A DNA stretch of 64,000 nucleotides from assembly GCF_009755605.1 (NCBI RefSeq), contig NZ_WPNZ01000023.1:97640-161639 (forward strand), read 5' to 3'. Positions 32,969 through 41,022 of this stretch are shown one piece after another (position 1 is the first letter of the stretch; every line of letters begins with the position of its first letter). The position numbers were made by a program, and so were the translations under genes. The stretch comes from Streptomyces typhae (GTDB lineage Bacteria; Actinomycetota; Actinomycetes; Streptomycetales; Streptomycetaceae). The notes beneath the pieces are model-generated. The model did not search any database and had not been told where the DNA came from. It was given only the letters and a program-made list of their open reading frames with translations.

Positions 32969-33038
32969 TCACATCCCTGAGGTTCCCTAGCTTACTGCTT
33001 GACACCGCAGGGAACCCTAGGGAACCTTAGGGATGTGA
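32969..33038. promoter_or_regulatory. GntR operator region: 22-bp inverted repeat
   Basis: Arms at 32969-32990 and 33017-33038 are complementary with a single mismatch; an extra AGGGAACCCTAGGGAACC overlap adds a third half-site near 33008. TTGACA at 32999-33004 lies between them. It sits between the GntR gene and the rightward transfer genes, so it could control both. Confidence 0.65.
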
Positions 33039-33378
33039 CCGCCGGTCCGTTCTTGGACTAGCGGGTGGCAGCACTCGGTGTGTCCCGTGCGAACGGGAGC
33101 CCTTAGGGGTTACCGCGCCCACCGGGGAGTTGTCGGTCCTTGAGAACTCAACAGCGTGCGGACTCAGCCATCTGTACACGGATGGTCGATGGGTCCTGAG
33201 GGAATCCCGCCCCACCTCTGCAAGTGGGCGGGCGCGCACGGGTCCTGTCCCGTGTGCGGCATAGCGCACGTCAGCCTCTCCGCGGCTCTCGCTGCGGCCG
33301 GTTGCCTCCGTTGCTCGTCTCGTACGAGCAGCGCTGAGGGGAGCCGGAACGCGCTCCTTTCATCCTTTGGGAGTCCTC
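33039..33378 (+). promoter_or_regulatory. Leader of the transfer operon
   Basis: 340 bp with no convincing gene. A palindrome TTGAGAACTCAA lies at 33140-33151. A frame across 33156-33378 contains CxxC-like residues but has no ribosome-binding site and mediocre third positions. Confidence 0.4.
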
Positions 33379-33831
33379 ATGACTGCAACGCTGATCGCGG
33401 TTCTCGGCACTCTGGCCGGGGCCGTTGTCGCCGGTTTCATGCAGCACCTGAGCACCACCCGCACCGCCCGCACGGCGATGGCAGAGCAGCGCCGTAAGGC
33501 ACTGGCTACCGCCGTCCCGGCGCTGCTGTCCGCGCTGGTCCGCCACCGTGAGCAGCAGTACTTGAAGATCGTGGCCCGCCGGGACGGTGTGGCCGACACC
33601 GTCGAGGCGCGGCGGGCCCGGTACGCGGCCCGCTCCGCTGTCACCAGCGCGATGGACACCCTGTTCATGACCACGCAGGACAGCGACCTTCTCGCCATCG
33701 CGCAGGAAGCGGTGGATGCCGCGATGGCTGTCGGCGACGTACCGGCCAGTGAGCTGGACGCGGCAGGCCTGCGGGCCCGTCAGGCACACACCGCGCTGCG
33801 CGTGGCCGGTGCCCGGCACATCTACGCCTGA
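33379..33831 (+). CDS. KilB-like small membrane-associated protein
   Basis: 150 residues from ATG 33379 with GGGAG upstream. An N-terminal helix (LIAVLGTLAGAVVAGFMQHL) is followed by a helical Arg/Ala-rich body. It resembles proteins labelled KilB on Streptomyces AICEs and plasmids; the label is from the family, not from visible motifs. First gene of the rightward cluster. Confidence 0.6.
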   Translation: MTATLIAVLGTLAGAVVAGFMQHLSTTRTARTAMAEQRRKALATAVPALLSALVRHREQQYLKIVARRDGVADTVEARRARYAARSAVTSAMDTLFMTTQDSDLLAIAQEAVDAAMAVGDVPASELDAAGLRARQAHTALRVAGARHIYA

Positions 33832-33921
33832 CCTTCATCACCTCAACGGCGCGCACCCCCGGAGGGGCAACTCCGGGGGTGCTGTTCGGGCCGTTTCACC
33901 TGCTAGGGAGAGACACGACCC

Positions 33922-34191
33922 ATGAACCACATCGTCACTGTTCAGGACGCTGTTACGGCGTTCGCGGACTGGATCGAACCGACGGCTGCTGAGCTGGACG
34001 CGATCGAGCAGGAGATGCCCGTGATCCTCGCGGACGTCGACCTGTTGGACGCGCAGATCATCACCCTGGACCGCACGCCGTCCGAGCTGGACGAGCGGCG
34101 TATCCGCCGGGCCCGGCGCCGGGCGCTGGCCGCGCGGATCGCGCTCACCAACCGCACCGCCGGGGCGAGTCTGCCGGGTGGTGCCGCGTGA
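33922..34191 (+). CDS. DUF6284-like small protein
   Basis: 89 residues, AGGGAG before ATG 33922. Helical with the core MPVILADVDLLDAQIITLDR and a basic DERRIRRARRRALAARIAL. This type is common on Streptomyces AICEs between KilB-like and membrane transfer genes. Stop overlaps the next GTG (GTGA). Function unknown. Confidence 0.7.
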   Translation: MNHIVTVQDAVTAFADWIEPTAAELDAIEQEMPVILADVDLLDAQIITLDRTPSELDERRIRRARRRALAARIALTNRTAGASLPGGAA

Positions 34192-34631
34192 GCGCCGCCG
34201 ACCGGAACCTTGCTGCCGCGCATGCGGAGGTGAAGGCGGAGATCACGCGCACGGACACCAAGACCGGGTTGTTGCTGGCGTTCGTCGGCGCGGTGTTCGC
34301 CGGCGCCTGGACCGTGGCCCGTGCCCTGCCCCTGAACCCTGCGGCCTGCGTCGCGGGCGCTCTGGGGTTGGGTCTGCTGGTCGCGGCGGCTGGTCTGCTG
34401 CTGCGCTCGACGCGGCCGAACCTGCGGGGTCGGCACGGCTTCACCCTGTGGGCGACGCTCACCCCGGAAGAAATCCCCGCCGCGATGGCGAACGATCTCG
34501 CCGCAGACATCGCCGGACTGTCCCGGATGGCCGTCAGCAAGTTCACCTGCCTGCGCCGCGCGGTCGACCTGACCTGCGCCGGGGGCGCCCTGCTCATCCT
34601 CGCCGCCCTGCTCGCAGTCGGGGGTGCGTGA
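34188..34631 (+). CDS. PycTM-like (Pycsar effector-type) two-helix membrane protein
   Basis: 147 residues. The N-terminal helix carries TRTDTKTGLLLAFVGAVFAG, the DxK..xLL pattern of PycTM-type (DUF5706) proteins, followed by a second helix (LGLGLLVAAAGLLLR) and a C-terminal helix. PycTM proteins are membrane effectors in cyclic-nucleotide antiphage systems, but the fold is also frequent on AICEs, where it may serve transfer. No cyclase gene is adjacent. GTGA overlap upstream, TGATG overlap downstream. Confidence 0.65.
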   Translation: MSAADRNLAAAHAEVKAEITRTDTKTGLLLAFVGAVFAGAWTVARALPLNPAACVAGALGLGLLVAAAGLLLRSTRPNLRGRHGFTLWATLTPEEIPAAMANDLAADIAGLSRMAVSKFTCLRRAVDLTCAGGALLILAALLAVGGA

Positions 34632-35740
34632 TGGCCGACGTCAAGCTGACGAAGGTGCAAGCGGGGGTGCTGGGTGCCGCGTTCGTACCGATGCTCGCCA
34701 CGGGCGTGTTCGGCGGGATCGGCACCTACAGCAACATCGGGCACGCCTACGGCAAGGGCACCGCGCTCGGTGCGCTCGCCGCGGGCGAGGGCGCCACCGC
34801 GGTGCTCGCCCTGGTCCTGCTCGGTCTGACCATGCTCGGCCAGTCCTCCCCCCGCATCGTGCGGGCGGGACTGTGGGCGCTGCCCGCCGCCGCCGCGGTC
34901 ATGGGCGCCATGGCCGCCCCCGACATCGGCCGCACGGTCATCTTCGCTCTGACCCCGATGGGCATGTCCGTCTCCGCGGAGGGCATGGCCTTCCTCGCCC
35001 GCAGGATCGTCGTGCACACCGACGGCCGCGACGCGGAGCACGAACGGCGCACCGCCGACATCGTCCAAGCGCTCGCCTACCACCGGGCCCGTGCCGCGCA
35101 GCACCCGACCGGCTGGGTCAGGAAGTCCTCGGAACGGACATCGTGGCGGCTGGCCCGCAAGGTCGGCATCGGGGACGTGGCGCTGGGATCGAGGCTGCTC
35201 GACGTCCAGCGCGACCGCATCACCCAAGGCGCGGACGCCGCACTCGCCTCGATGTTCCACAGCGTTTCCACCCCGACCCCTGCACGGGACGCAAAAGTGG
35301 AGGAATCTACTGAGAGTGTGAGGAAACGGTCTACGGCTGACCTGCCGGAATCGACCCCGGGGCCGGTGGCCGTGCATCGGGTGCGGATGCCCGATCCGGT
35401 GCCGGTCGGCTTCCTGAAGTCGACCCTCCCGCTCAAGCCGGTCGCCCCCGCCCCGATGGCTCCGGTCGCCCCGATCGCGGCGCCGATCGGGCCGCGCACG
35501 GTGGCCGCTGCGGAGTCGGTCCGGCCGCGTCGGGCGACCGGCCGGGTTCCCGACGTCGCCCGGCCGCGGCGCGCCAAGCGCACTGCGGCTGAGCTGCTGG
35601 ACGAGACGCGTACGGCAACCGCCGACTGGCCGCTGTCGAAGCTGACCGGCGAGGGTATCCGCCGGGAGGTCCACACCTCGCCCGCGAACGCTCGCGTGCT
35701 GCGCGACACCCTGCGTCGCGAGCGGGGGGCAGCGGCGTGA
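34631..35740 (+). CDS. Spd-like plasmid-spread membrane protein
   Basis: 369 residues from ATG 34631 (1-bp overlap upstream). Four hydrophobic segments occur in the first 130 residues (GVLGAAFVPMLATGVFGGI, AVLALVLLGLTML, LWALPAAAAVMGAMAA, FALTPMGMSVSAEG), then a long basic, Pro/Ala-rich cytoplasmic tail. This layout and position match Spd proteins that aid intramycelial spread. It overlaps the methyltransferase start by 4 bp. Confidence 0.6.
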   Translation: MADVKLTKVQAGVLGAAFVPMLATGVFGGIGTYSNIGHAYGKGTALGALAAGEGATAVLALVLLGLTMLGQSSPRIVRAGLWALPAAAAVMGAMAAPDIGRTVIFALTPMGMSVSAEGMAFLARRIVVHTDGRDAEHERRTADIVQALAYHRARAAQHPTGWVRKSSERTSWRLARKVGIGDVALGSRLLDVQRDRITQGADAALASMFHSVSTPTPARDAKVEESTESVRKRSTADLPESTPGPVAVHRVRMPDPVPVGFLKSTLPLKPVAPAPMAPVAPIAAPIGPRTVAAAESVRPRRATGRVPDVARPRRAKRTAAELLDETRTATADWPLSKLTGEGIRREVHTSPANARVLRDTLRRERGAAA

Positions 35741-36879
35741 GCGGGTTGCGGATCGGGTCGGTGTGCACCGGATACGGGGGTCTGGACGACGCCGTACGAG
35801 CCGTGTTCGGCGGGGAGCTGGCGTGGGTGGCGGACAACGACCCCGGCGCCGCCCAGATCCTCGCCCACCGCCACCCCGAGGTGGCCAACCTCGGGGACAT
35901 CACCGCCGTCGACTGGCGCGACGTGGAACCGGTAGACATCCTCACCGGCGGCTACCCGTGCCAGCCGTTCAGCACCGCGGGCAAACGGAAGGGAACCGAG
36001 GATGACCGGCACATCTGGCCCCACATCGCCCGCGCCCTTGGCGTTCTACGACCCCGCTACGCGTTCTTTGAGAACGTCGCAGGGCACCTTTCCCTCGGAT
36101 TCGACGCCGTCCTCGCCGACCTTGCCGCCCTCGGGTTCGATGCGGAGTGGTGCACTCTTCGCGCGTCGGACGTCGGGGGCGCCCACCAGCGCAAGCGGCT
36201 GTTCGTCCTGGCCCGCCCTGCCGACCCCCAGGGCGAGGGACGGCAAGGGCAGGGGCTACCCCGACGGGCTTCCGGCCGCGGTCTCCCTGCTGCCCACCCC
36301 CTCGACCTCCGAGGCCACCGGGGTGGGCAGGCCGGACGGGAACCGCAACGACACGCTGCGGGCAAGGGTCGCCCTGCTGCCCACCCCACGCGCGTCGGCC
36401 AGCGAGAACCGGCAAACCCGACGCAGTCCCTCGCAGGAAGCCGGGACGCACGGCAAGAGCCTGGCCGCGGAGGTGGCGCACCTGCTGCCGACACCGAGGG
36501 CGACGGACGGCACCAAGGGCGGGCCAAACCAGCGGGGCAGCAAGGGCGACCTCACGCTGCCGTCGGCGGCGTACCGGATTGGGGCGAGTACGAGCCCGCG
36601 ATCCGCAGGTGGGAAACGGTCACCGGCCGCCCCGCCCCCCGGCCAACTGACGATCTGGGACGACTGAACCCGCCCTTCGTCGAATGGCTCATGGCCCTGG
36701 ACAACGGCCACGTCACCGCCGTGCCAGGCCTGTCACGCACCGCGCAGCTCAAAGCACTCGGCAACGGCGTCGTCCCACCGCAGGCCGCGGCCGCGCTGCG
36801 CATCCTCCTCGACCGCGCCGGGCCCGACAGGTACCAAGCGCCGTCGCCACATCATCCTTTCCGCCGGTCCGCCGCCTGA
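35737..36879 (+). CDS. C5-cytosine DNA methyltransferase with frame-displaced middle region
   Basis: 380 codons in the open frame. Catalytic half is normal: motif I (GSVCTGYGGLDDAV), PCQ with Cys75, ENV 112-114, QRKRLF 151-156. The end has WGEYEPAIRRWE and LGNGVVPPQAA (motif X). Residues about 160-278, the target-recognition region, read as low-complexity Gly/Arg/Ala in this frame, whereas the +1 frame over 36215-36575 reads LPTPRARDGKGRGYPDGLPA, LLPTPRATDGTKGGPNQRGS with high GC3. Two compensating single-base shifts near 36211-36221 and 36565-36580 would join all three parts. The enzyme may have altered specificity or be an assembly artefact. Confidence 0.85.
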   Translation: MSGLRIGSVCTGYGGLDDAVRAVFGGELAWVADNDPGAAQILAHRHPEVANLGDITAVDWRDVEPVDILTGGYPCQPFSTAGKRKGTEDDRHIWPHIARALGVLRPRYAFFENVAGHLSLGFDAVLADLAALGFDAEWCTLRASDVGGAHQRKRLFVLARPADPQGEGRQGQGLPRRASGRGLPAAHPLDLRGHRGGQAGREPQRHAAGKGRPAAHPTRVGQREPANPTQSLAGSRDARQEPGRGGGAPAADTEGDGRHQGRAKPAGQQGRPHAAVGGVPDWGEYEPAIRRWETVTGRPAPRPTDDLGRLNPPFVEWLMALDNGHVTAVPGLSRTAQLKALGNGVVPPQAAAALRILLDRAGPDRYQAPSPHHPFRRSAA

Positions 36880-36908
36880 GCTGCGGCATCTGAAGACGGA
36901 GACTCTCT

Positions 36909-37475
36909 GTGAACCTCACCGTGAGCACGCACAAGATTCCCGGCTACGGGCCCACCCTGCGCACCGCCAAGCAGCTCGCCCCGCAGGCCGTGCGCCTGGT
37001 GGAGCGGGCCGTGCCGGGCCGGATGCCGGACGTCGAACTCATCCTGACCGACCCGCGAGGGCTGGCCGAACTCGGCACCGCGGCGGACGCGGAGTTGGCC
37101 GGCGTCCTGGACAGGCGCACCCGCAGCCGCATCGAGCGCGCCGCACTGCGTTTGGCCCGGGACGCGTCCGGCCGCGCCGTCCCTCGCGCCAACGGCAGCG
37201 TCCTGGTCCTGGTGAACGTCGACCAGCACCGCACCCCGGCGCACTTCGCCGTGACGCTCGTGCACGAACTCGTGCACGCCATGCAGTTCAGCCGCAAGAA
37301 CGTCGCCGAACAGGTCGGGCGCGATGCGCGTGCCCAGTTCGGGGTGGAGCGGCAGTCGCGCCGTCAGGCCCGTGCGTTCGCCCGCCTGGTCGAGCAGCAC
37401 GAGCAGGAGGCGTACGGCCACGAGTACCTGGCCGACCAGCTCATCCCCGGTGCCACCGCATCCGCCGCTGCCTGA
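36909..37475 (+). CDS. HExxH zincin-like putative metallopeptidase
   Basis: 188 residues from GTG 36909 with GGAG upstream. LVHELVHAMQFSR contains the zinc HExxH motif near residue 120, within otherwise helical sequence. A nearby Glu-rich stretch (EQHEQEAYGHEYLADQL) could supply the third ligand. This type is seen on actinobacterial mobile elements next to traB; role unknown. No signal peptide, so it acts inside the cell. Confidence 0.75.
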   Translation: MNLTVSTHKIPGYGPTLRTAKQLAPQAVRLVERAVPGRMPDVELILTDPRGLAELGTAADAELAGVLDRRTRSRIERAALRLARDASGRAVPRANGSVLVLVNVDQHRTPAHFAVTLVHELVHAMQFSRKNVAEQVGRDARAQFGVERQSRRQARAFARLVEQHEQEAYGHEYLADQLIPGATASAAA

Positions 37476-37507
37476 GCAGCCCTCAAGGATTCTGGAGACC
37501 TTCCCCT

Positions 37508-39646
37508 ATGAGTGAGAACGTCGTACGTCTCGACAAAGACCGTCAGGACCCCGCTCCGGGTGCGGGCCCGACCGTCCTGACCGTGGTGCCCGATCCGGCC
37601 GCGGGGGTGGAGGCGGCGCCGGTGGTGCCGCTGTGGGTGTGCTCCGGCCGCGCCGTGCGCACGGCCCTCACGCATGAGCGGACCAGGACCGGCGCCCGTG
37701 CGGTCGCCCGGCACGGCCTGTACGTGGTCGGCGGAACCCGGATCGTGGCGCGGCGGGCCTGGGACGGGCGGACCGCGTCCCGCTACGAGCGGATGCTCCG
37801 CGCGGCGGAGGCGGCTGGGAACTATGAGGTGGCTGCGGAGTGGGAGGAGCGCGGGCAGCGCTTCCGTGCCGAGCGCCACCGCCGCCGCATGGACCTGCTG
37901 ACCTCCCCGATCGACGCGGCCAAGGGCGCCTTGGTCGGCACGGGGATGGGGGCGGGTGCGCTGGTCGGGCTCGGGGTGATGCTGGCCATCGCCAACCAGG
38001 ACCCCGCCGACGTCATCACGCCGCTGGCCGCGGTGATCGGGCTGGTTGCTCTGCTGATCACCATCGTCACGGTGGTGTGGGGGCCGCTGGTCACCATCGG
38101 CCCGTTCCTGGCCCTGCTGGGCCTGTGGTCGGTGGGTCGGCGTCAGAAGGCAGCACCGCAGTGGGCCCTGCCCGCGCGGGAGCGGGACGGCGAGGGCGAG
38201 CCCATCACCCCTTCGATCGTGGTCAAGGCCCTGCGGGATTTGGGGGTGTCTGCGTTGCGCAACGCCATCAAGGAGATGGGGGATGCGGGCGCGGCCATGC
38301 TGGGACCGATCCGGATCGCCGGGTGCGGCGTGGAAGTCGACGTCACCCTGCCTTCCGGGGTGTCCACGGTGGAAGTCCAGCAGCGCCGCCGCAAGCTCGC
38401 GGAGAACCTCACCCGCCATGAGCACGAAGTGTTCATCACCATCCCCCAGGCCGCGCGCACGGTGCGGCTGTGGATCGCCGATTCCGGTGCGCTGGACGAG
38501 CCGATCGGCCCGTCCCCGCTGGTCACCGACGAGACGCTGACCGCCGACTACGCCAAGGGCCGCGCCCCTTGGGGACAGGACCTGCGCGGAGATGCCGCCG
38601 CACTGAGCCTGCACCAGCGCCACCTCCTCATCACGGGACTGTCCAACCAGGGCAAGACCGCCGCGCTGCGGGCACTCGCGCTGTGGGCCTGCCTGGACCG
38701 TCGAGTGGAGTTCCGGGTTGCCGACCTCAAAGGCGCCGGTGACTGGGCGATGTTCGATGGTCTCGCCACGATCCTGATCCAGGGCCCGGCCGATGAGCAG
38801 GTGATCGAGGCCACCGAGATGGTGGAGGGTCTGGTCGAAGAGATGAACCGCCGGATCGAGATCCGCCGCCGGGATTCCAGCGCGGTGTTCTCCCCGTTGA
38901 TCGGCATCGTGGACGAAGCTCAGGTGGCGTTCATGTGCCCGGTCAAGGACGAAGACGGCCGCCCCTACGGTGGGTCCAAGGCTGTCTCGCGGTACTTCAT
39001 GGGTGTCCGCAAGGTCCACAACCAAGGCCGCGTGGTCGACGTGTTGCTGTGGGAGGGCACCCAGGACCCCACCGACCAGAACCTGCCCAAGCTCGTGCGC
39101 GAGGGCGCCCACACCCGCGCTTCCCTCGCCCTTGGAACCGAGTCGCAAGCCCGCATGGCGCTGGGAGACAAGGCGGTGGACGGCGGTGCCGCGCCGCACC
39201 TGCTGCGGCAGGGACTGGACAAAGGGACCCTGGTCGTTGCCACGGACGGCATCGCCATCCCCGCGGGGCAGGCGTCCCTCACCGTGCGCACGCACTACAT
39301 CGACGACGAGCAGGCCACCGCCATCACCGACCGGGCCAAGACCCTGCGCGGCGGCGTGAGTACGCTGCACGCCATCGAGCGCGGCCAGGAGCGTGACCCG
39401 CTGGCCGACATCGCCTCGGTGTTCGGGGTCGCGCCGCGTCTGGTCACCCAAGACGTCATCAAGCGACTCGACGCGCTGGACAAGGACGCCTACGGCTCGT
39501 GGACTCCGGGCGACCTGCGCCGGGTGCTGGAAGGCACCGGGGCCGAGCCGTACAAGTCCGACGGGCGCATGGTCGTCGCCCGCGAACGCGTCACCCGCGC
39601 CCTCGCCAACCGTGACGGCGAGGGTTCCGCTTCCGACGCGGCATAG
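37508..39646 (+). CDS. FtsK/SpoIIIE-type conjugal DNA translocase (TraB-like)
   Basis: 712 residues. Membrane helices at about 141-163, 168-190 and 192-210. The ATPase has Walker A GLSNQGKT (377-384) and Walker B LIGIVDEAQ (464-472). The C-terminal 120 residues form a likely winged-helix DNA-recognition domain (IASVFGVAPRLVTQDVIKRL). TraB-type proteins move double-stranded DNA between hyphae by recognising short repeats at clt. A repeat cluster fitting that role lies directly downstream. ATG 37508 follows GGAGACC. Confidence 0.92.
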   Translation: MSENVVRLDKDRQDPAPGAGPTVLTVVPDPAAGVEAAPVVPLWVCSGRAVRTALTHERTRTGARAVARHGLYVVGGTRIVARRAWDGRTASRYERMLRAAEAAGNYEVAAEWEERGQRFRAERHRRRMDLLTSPIDAAKGALVGTGMGAGALVGLGVMLAIANQDPADVITPLAAVIGLVALLITIVTVVWGPLVTIGPFLALLGLWSVGRRQKAAPQWALPARERDGEGEPITPSIVVKALRDLGVSALRNAIKEMGDAGAAMLGPIRIAGCGVEVDVTLPSGVSTVEVQQRRRKLAENLTRHEHEVFITIPQAARTVRLWIADSGALDEPIGPSPLVTDETLTADYAKGRAPWGQDLRGDAAALSLHQRHLLITGLSNQGKTAALRALALWACLDRRVEFRVADLKGAGDWAMFDGLATILIQGPADEQVIEATEMVEGLVEEMNRRIEIRRRDSSAVFSPLIGIVDEAQVAFMCPVKDEDGRPYGGSKAVSRYFMGVRKVHNQGRVVDVLLWEGTQDPTDQNLPKLVREGAHTRASLALGTESQARMALGDKAVDGGAAPHLLRQGLDKGTLVVATDGIAIPAGQASLTVRTHYIDDEQATAITDRAKTLRGGVSTLHAIERGQERDPLADIASVFGVAPRLVTQDVIKRLDALDKDAYGSWTPGDLRRVLEGTGAEPYKSDGRMVVARERVTRALANRDGEGSASDAA

Positions 39647-39659
39647 CAGGGAGCCACAG

Positions 39660-39830
39660 CCAGGACGGGCAGGGAGGCAGGGAGAACTCCCTGCCCGCCT
39701 CCCTGCCCCACCTCCCTGGCCCTGACCTGCGCAAATGATCTGTCAGGGAGGCAGGGAGGCACGCAGGTCAACGCCCCTGAAACCCCTCTGCAACGCCCCC
39801 GCAAGGGGGTGCTGCTGCCTCCCTGCGCCA
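39660..39830 (+). other. Candidate clt (conjugal transfer locus) with GGCAGGGAG repeats
   Basis: Non-coding 190-bp gap after the translocase gene. CAGGGAGGCAGGGAG-type octamers are repeated on both strands (39667-39710, 39744-39760, 39817-39826). An 8-bp inverted pair GACCTGCG/CGCAGGTC (39724-39731, 39762-39769) encloses one cluster, and CCCCC-GCAA-GGGGG lies at 39796-39809. Position and repetition fit TraB recognition sequences. Confidence 0.5.
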
Positions 39831-39849
39831 CCGGTTGAAGGGATTCCGG

Positions 39850-40161
39850 ATGAACCACCGCGACCCGCCGGGGATCATCGCCCCGCACATCCCCGCCGAC
39901 GAATACCGCCGCGCCGAGGCCACCGGACAGCCCGTGGTCATCGTCGTCCACACCGCCGACCAGACCGGGCGCCCTCTGCGCCACTACCTCTTCCCCCTCG
40001 CCGTCGCGGGCGCGGGCGCCATGGGCGTCTTCGGACTCGTGGCCGCCTTCCTCGCCCTGCTCGACGTCGCCGCCCACACCGCCGCCGCCGTCGGTGCCGC
40101 CGCCGGGCCCGTGGGTGTCGGCGGCATCACCCTCCGCCTCGCCCGCCCCAATGCCAAGTAG
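39850..40161 (+). CDS. SpdD-like membrane protein
   Basis: 103 residues from ATG 39850 (AAGGGA upstream). Hydrophobic C-terminal half (YLFPLAVAGAGAMGVFGLVA, FLALLDVAAHTAAAVGAAAG) after a polar N-terminus with VVIVVHTADQTGRPL. This matches the small spread proteins found after traB in AICEs. Assignment by composition and position. Confidence 0.65.
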   Translation: MNHRDPPGIIAPHIPADEYRRAEATGQPVVIVVHTADQTGRPLRHYLFPLAVAGAGAMGVFGLVAAFLALLDVAAHTAAAVGAAAGPVGVGGITLRLARPNAK

Positions 40162-40169
40162 GAGCAGCC

Positions 40170-40232
40170 GTGTTCGAGATCCGCGTCATCCGCGCGCGTC
40201 GGCACCTCCACTCCGCCAAGGAGACCTCATGA
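40170..40232 (+). CDS. 20-residue coupled mini-cistron
   Basis: GTG at 40170 with AGGAG 5 nt upstream. It encodes a basic peptide (FEIRVIRARRHLHSAKETS after the start) and its TGA overlaps the ATG of the PP2C gene. It may be a leader peptide or the residue of the longer mobile-element transfer protein seen at this place in other AICEs. Confidence 0.35.
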   Translation: MFEIRVIRARRHLHSAKETS

Positions 40233-40930
40233 TCCGTACAGGTCACGCCACCCGCGAGGGAACCGAAACTCCCTGCGCGGACGGCGCCCACATCCACCGC
40301 CGGGACAACCGCGTGACCGCCGCGGTGGTGGACGGCGCCGGGCACCACCCGGACGTGGTGGACCTCGCCCGGCACGCCCCGTCCGTGATCACTCTCGTGG
40401 GCATGGCCATGGGCGGGCTCGTCGGCCTGATCACCGCCGGGCGGATGACCGGCGCCTACGGCAGGCCCCCGCACATGTCCGCCGTCTACGCGTCCATGGA
40501 GCCGGGCCACCCCACGGGGATTCACTGGATCGGGGACTGTCGGGCCTACGGCTGGGACGGTCAGACGCTCACCCAGTGGAGCACGGACCAGACCATGGGC
40601 CAGTGGCTCCGCTGGAACGGAGGCGTTCCGGTCGAGATCGCCGCCACCCAGGACAACTGGGCCCGTCTCGGACTCAGCCAGGCAACGGAAGTGACGTGCC
40701 GTCAGGTCGAGATCCCCGAGGACGTCCCGATGGTCCTGCTCGTCAGCGACGGTGTCTCTGACCAGGTGACCCAGGAGACGTGGCAAGCCCTGTGCCGGGA
40801 GCACCCCGAGGACCCGCAGGCACTCGCCGACGCGCTCGTCGCCGCAGCCGAGGGCGAGGAAGACGACTCCGGGGAGCTGTACCGCGACGACACAACAGTG
40901 ATCGTCCTGCTCCGGCCCCTCGCGACCTGA
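40229..40930 (+). CDS. PP2C-type protein phosphatase of the AICE
   Basis: 233 residues. Metal-binding signatures: AAVVDGAGHH (VDGxGG-like), IHWIGDCRAYGWDG (GDSR-like), LLVSDGVSD and DDTTVIVLL (DD-T motif). All are present, so activity on phospho-Ser/Thr proteins is plausible. Such phosphatases recur in actinobacterial AICEs at this location; their target is unknown. ATGA coupling to the mini-cistron; strong terminator 18 bp after the stop. Confidence 0.82.
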   Translation: MIRTGHATREGTETPCADGAHIHRRDNRVTAAVVDGAGHHPDVVDLARHAPSVITLVGMAMGGLVGLITAGRMTGAYGRPPHMSAVYASMEPGHPTGIHWIGDCRAYGWDGQTLTQWSTDQTMGQWLRWNGGVPVEIAATQDNWARLGLSQATEVTCRQVEIPEDVPMVLLVSDGVSDQVTQETWQALCREHPEDPQALADALVAAAEGEEDDSGELYRDDTTVIVLLRPLAT

Positions 40931-40943
40931 CCCGCGCACGACC

Positions 40944-40985
40944 AAGGGCGGCCCCCATCTCGCCAAAGACACCGGGGCCGCCCTT
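40944..40985 (+). terminator. Terminator between transfer and replication modules
   Basis: AAGGGCGGCCCC and its complement (12-bp arms, 18-nt loop) after the PP2C gene. Confidence 0.8.
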
Positions 40986-41022
40986 GTCACCCAGCACCCT
41001 GAAAGGACTGGAGGCATCCAGC

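Noticed and set aside
33156..33378. Possible small CxxC protein upstream of the KilB-like gene
   Set aside because: No start signal, mediocre third positions, runs into the next gene out of frame.
36002..36667. 221-codon plus-strand ORF as an independent gene
   Set aside because: Its first 70 codons lie over intact methylase motifs with poor third positions; only its later part looks coding, better explained as the displaced middle of the methylase.
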